Positions 5,587-7,508 of a stretch of DNA of 7,508 bases are shown piece after piece. The DNA comes from Gemmatimonadota bacterium (GTDB lineage: Bacteria > JAAXHH01). The DNA lies in NCBI GenBank assembly GCA_026713285.1, contig JAPOOT010000317.1:1-7508 (forward strand), written 5' to 3'. The number at the start of each line of letters is the position of its first letter. Position 1 is the stretch's first letter. The position numbers were made by a program, and so were the translations under genes. The notes beneath the pieces were generated by a model. That model saw only the letters and a program-made list of their open reading frames with translations. It did not search any database and was not told where the DNA came from.

Positions 5587-6686
5587 GCTGCGAGCACGGG
5601 TTCCCAGCATCCGCCGGGCCGCTCTATGCAGTCCACGTCGCGCAGCGGGGGAGCATGTTCGTTCCATCGCAGCACCGCCACGTCGCCGCAGGCGCCGGCG
5701 CGCAGCGTGCCGACCTCGCCCTTCAGTCCCAGCACTTCCGCGGGACGGCACGTCACACGTGAGAGCGCGACGCGTTCAGACATCCCCGCGGCAATCAGCT
5801 TGGACATCGTCCTGGGCAGGTCGTGCCGCGGGCTGCTTCCCACGTGCCGGCTGTACAGGTCGGTGGAAATCGTATCCGGCAGGAATCCGTCCGCGATGGC
5901 CGCCTCGGCGACCGCGAAGCTGAAGGACCGCATGCCGTGGCCGATATCGAAGAGAACGCCCCGATCGCGGGCGTCGCGCACGCTGGACCGGATCCTGCCG
6001 TCCTTCACGACGCTCTCCGGGAAGTCGTTGAAGCAGTAGGTTACCACGTCCCCGGCGCGCAGCAGCGGCAATTGGTCGTCGAGGGACCAGTCACTGGAAA
6101 GGCGCGTACCGACCAGGAGGGGCTTACCCGATCGTTCGGAGGCTTCCAATGCCCGGCTCATGATCTCCCTGGGCGGCGTGGGATTGCTGGGTCCCGTGTT
6201 CGCCGCGATGCCCCAAATGTCCCCGCCCCCCGATTCGATGGCGGAAACGCAGGCGTCCACGTCCGCGGCGTCCAGGTCGGGAAAGCAGCCGTCCGGATGG
6301 GATTCACCATGAATCGATAAGTTGATGGCGAGCATTACCCGCGTCCTGCAGGCCCCGATTACACGCTCCCGGTACGCCGGCCAGTTTCCGGCGCCCGCGT
6401 CCCCCTGGGACATGACAGTCGTAACGCCCCTGGATAGAAAGTGGACATCGGGGTCCACGCCGTAACGCGAACCGCCCCGCGCGGGATGGGCGTGCAGGTC
6501 CACGAGTCCGGGCAACGCCAGGGCGTCGGGGAAGTCGTAAACCATGGCGGCGGAACCCTCGACCGCGGGTCCGGATGCCGCTATGCGCCCGTCCTTTAAC
6601 GCCACGGCGCCCGGGACGTCGAGACCGGTTTCCGCGCAGAACACGCGGCCGGCGCGTATGAGCAGGTCGTAGTCAGGTGCGGGCAT
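5568..6686 (-). CDS. Amidohydrolase/deacetylase-family metallohydrolase with altered metal site
   Basis: A 372-residue amidohydrolase-superfamily protein, closest by pattern to the amidohydrolase/deacetylase family (the EF0837/Atu3266-type group related to dihydroorotase). In order: an N-terminal beta-sandwich strand (LLIRAGRV), the HxH metal motif at H65/H67 (LVDLHAHP), GVTTVMSQGDAG (87-98), FDIGHGMRSFSF (246-257), PDTISTDLYSRH with the metal aspartate D276, MSKLIAAGM (294-302), and the C-terminal G-x-L-R-A-G closing segment. The position where the family has the carbamylated lysine (GIK) reads GIAAN (A161); the next metal histidine (PLxVH) reads PLLVG (G193); and TH in GDVxTHCF reads TY (Y217). 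Hence a two-metal centre is unlikely; it may be mononuclear, catalytically altered or non-catalytic. The ATG is five bases after GGAG and downstream of a good promoter. No signal peptide. Substrate unknown. Confidence 0.85.
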   Translation of the reverse strand: MPAPDYDLLIRAGRVFCAETGLDVPGAVALKDGRIAASGPAVEGSAAMVYDFPDALALPGLVDLHAHPARGGSRYGVDPDVHFLSRGVTTVMSQGDAGAGNWPAYRERVIGACRTRVMLAINLSIHGESHPDGCFPDLDAADVDACVSAIESGGGDIWGIAANTGPSNPTPPREIMSRALEASERSGKPLLVGTRLSSDWSLDDQLPLLRAGDVVTYCFNDFPESVVKDGRIRSSVRDARDRGVLFDIGHGMRSFSFAVAEAAIADGFLPDTISTDLYSRHVGSSPRHDLPRTMSKLIAAGMSERVALSRVTCRPAEVLGLKGEVGTLRAGACGDVAVLRWNEHAPPLRDVDCIERPGGCWEPVLAARAGVV

Positions 6687-6757
6687 GTAAGCTCCGGTAC
6701 AGACTGTTATTTCCGATTGTCGAGGTATCGGGATTTGCCTGGGAAAAGTGCTGACTG

Positions 6758-6786
6758 ATTATACCAAGAGCGGGACGGGGGACCAA
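6758..6786 (-). promoter_or_regulatory. Extended -10 promoter upstream of the amidohydrolase gene
   Basis: On the minus strand a perfect TATAAT (6763-6758) is preceded by TGG, giving an extended -10 (TGGTATAAT). A weak -35, TTGGTC (6786-6781), lies exactly 17 bases upstream. The predicted transcript starts near 6751, with a leader of about 65 bases to the ATG at 6686. It could drive the amidohydrolase and NHL genes. Confidence 0.5.
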
Positions 6787-6811
6787 TACAAAATCTACCG
6801 CAACGGACGAA

Positions 6812-6916
6812 TCAGCGCAGATTGGTTCCCAACCTGTCCGCAAGGAGCGAGAGGTCCAGGCGCTCGACCATGGCGTCGGCGACCCGGTCCAGGTCGCGTG
6901 TCCAGCGCAGAGCATT
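6812..6916 (-). pseudogene. C-terminal remnant of an unidentified gene
   Basis: A 34-codon open stretch ends in TGA (6812-6814) and reads NALRWTRDLDRVADAM followed by VERLDLSLLADRLGTNLR. It has the GC-rich third positions and charged, helix-forming character of a real protein C-terminus, unlike the surrounding intergenic DNA. It is cut off upstream by an in-frame TAA and has no start codon or ribosome binding site. I do not recognise the family. It may be a gene remnant or a chance open frame. Confidence 0.35.
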
Positions 6917-6989
6917 TTATTGGAGATTGCATGCTCCGGGCAGTCCGGTAGGGTCCGCCATGAGATAGCACACATCCTTATACCCATAT

Positions 6990-7076
6990 CTACAGCTGCC
7001 CCCTGGTCGCATCGCGCATTTTTAACATATCGTCGGACGACAGGCCGTCGAAACGACCGAAGGAGAAGTCCTCCGC
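6990..7076 (-). pseudogene. Untranslated C-terminal tail of the FAD oxidoreductase
   Basis: Immediately after the TAG at 7079-7077 the same frame stays open for 28 codons and reads AEDFSFGRFDGLSSDDM, then LKMRDATRGQL, then TAG. This matches the usual C-terminus of this oxidoreductase group (Y-A-x-x-F-S-x-x-R-F/Y...GQL). The TAG stands where the family typically has tyrosine (TAC or TAT), so a single base change would restore the full protein. Confidence 0.65.
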
Positions 7077-7508
7077 CTATTCCGCCAGTGCCGCGCCGGT
7101 GACCTGGGCGGCGATCAGTTCTCCCGCGGCCTGGGAACCCATCACACCGTAGCCGGAAAGCGCGCCTGCGATATACGCGCCTTCGACGGGCAGTGGTCCG
7201 ATCAGCGGCCGGTTGTCCGCCGTCTTGCAGTAGTACCCGCCGTCGACCTGCATCGCGGAGGCCGTTTCGAAATACGCGCGCATCCCCGGGATCATCCGTG
7301 CGAGTCCGCGCAGGACGATCACCGGGTAGGCCGGATCGAACTCGAGTGGGAATTCAGCCTTCCTCGGCTTGATATCGTAGGTCCAGATGCCCAGAAAGGT
7401 CTGTTTACCGTCCCTGAATCGGGGACGGACGTGGAGCCCCCCGGGGAAGGGTTCGGTGAGGTAGCGCGTGGCAGGATCCGCAGCGCGTATCGCACGCTCA
7501 TCGTTGTC
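7077..7508 (-). CDS. FAD-dependent oxidoreductase (DAO family), C-terminal part, probably prematurely stopped
   Basis: The frame is open from the window edge, so the N-terminal FAD-binding half lies outside. 143 codons are present. The segment has the DAO/glycine-oxidase-like signature: FLGIWTYD, then VDGGYYCKTADNRPLIGPLP, then the C-terminal FAD/substrate contact GAYIAGALSGYGVMGSQAAGELIAAQVTG. Enzymes of this family oxidise amines or amino acids (for example sarcosine, dimethylglycine or D-amino acids) using FAD; the substrate is not determinable here. A GTG at 7322 could be mistaken for a start, but family residues continue well upstream of it. The gene ends at TAG (7077) just after AALAE, roughly 29 residues short of the normal end, with the missing tail still encoded downstream. 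Whether the shortened protein works is unknown. Confidence 0.85.
   Translation of the reverse strand, partial: DNDERAIRAADPATRYLTEPFPGGLHVRPRFRDGKQTFLGIWTYDIKPRKAEFPLEFDPAYPVIVLRGLARMIPGMRAYFETASAMQVDGGYYCKTADNRPLIGPLPVEGAYIAGALSGYGVMGSQAAGELIAAQVTGAALAE

Noticed and set aside
6673..6987. A 104-codon minus-strand open frame upstream of the amidohydrolase
   Set aside because: It overlaps the amidohydrolase start, the promoter and leader, and has no coding-like composition. The gene-like segment here is in a different frame (6812-6916).
7077..7079. TAG recoded as an amino acid in this organism
   Set aside because: TAG ends the sialidase-like gene at a natural family end with the next gene four bases on, and also ends the DUF5131 gene naturally, so TAG appears to be an ordinary stop.
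1..7508. CRISPR arrays, tRNA or rRNA genes, transposases, attachment sites
   Set aside because: No regularly spaced repeats, no tRNA-like cloverleaf and no transposase or integrase sequence were found. The only repeats are the local tandem duplications listed.

Overview
The window is 7.5 kb of dense bacterial DNA in which every gene I can support lies on the minus strand, so transcription runs from high to low coordinates. Most of it is GC-rich with strongly GC-biased third codon positions. The gene mix (DAO-type FAD oxidoreductase, amidohydrolase/deacetylase-like metallohydrolase, NHL beta-propeller, Asp-box sialidase-like protein, small lipoprotein) resembles uncultured marine or sponge-associated lineages such as Latescibacterota or Poribacteria. 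That placement is an impression from gene content, not a demonstrated assignment.

Layout in the direction of transcription. At 7508-7077 is the C-terminal part of an FAD-dependent oxidoreductase. It stops at a TAG, but the same frame continues with a family-like tail to 6990. At 6916-6812 is a short in-frame remnant of an unrecognised gene. A good extended -10 promoter (6758-6786) precedes an amidohydrolase (6686-5568), followed by an NHL-repeat propeller (5331-4474) and a small lipoprotein (4285-3785). At 3620-3562 is the decayed 5' end, including the ribosome binding site, of a second NHL gene.

From about 3560 down to about 1700 the DNA becomes visibly AT-richer, with different codon use. 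This island holds two genes: a DUF5131 (phage Gp37/Gp68, three-Cys-motif) protein at 3383-2631, and its known partner TcmP at 2623-1773. TcmP has a methyltransferase-like fold. Its reading frame is broken: the conserved N-terminus (FGGSWTHQKLEILR...) begins at a TTG at 2623 with a GGAG ribosome binding site, and joins the conserved VDAFAGEG core only if one base is gained, or the frame slips by -1, in the A-run at 2539-2542. The ATG at 2603 that opens the longest uninterrupted frame is probably not the true start. Below the island the GC-rich chromosome resumes with a sialidase-like Asp-box protein (1673-576), tightly followed by an ICMT-like membrane methyltransferase (571-41).

The most interesting points are the horizontally acquired DUF5131-TcmP cassette of unknown function with its single-base frame break, the amber codon in the oxidoreductase ahead of a preserved C-terminus, an amidohydrolase that appears to have lost several metal ligands, and imperfect tandem duplications at gene ends and leaders (5459-5586, 4291-4423, 3731-3791).
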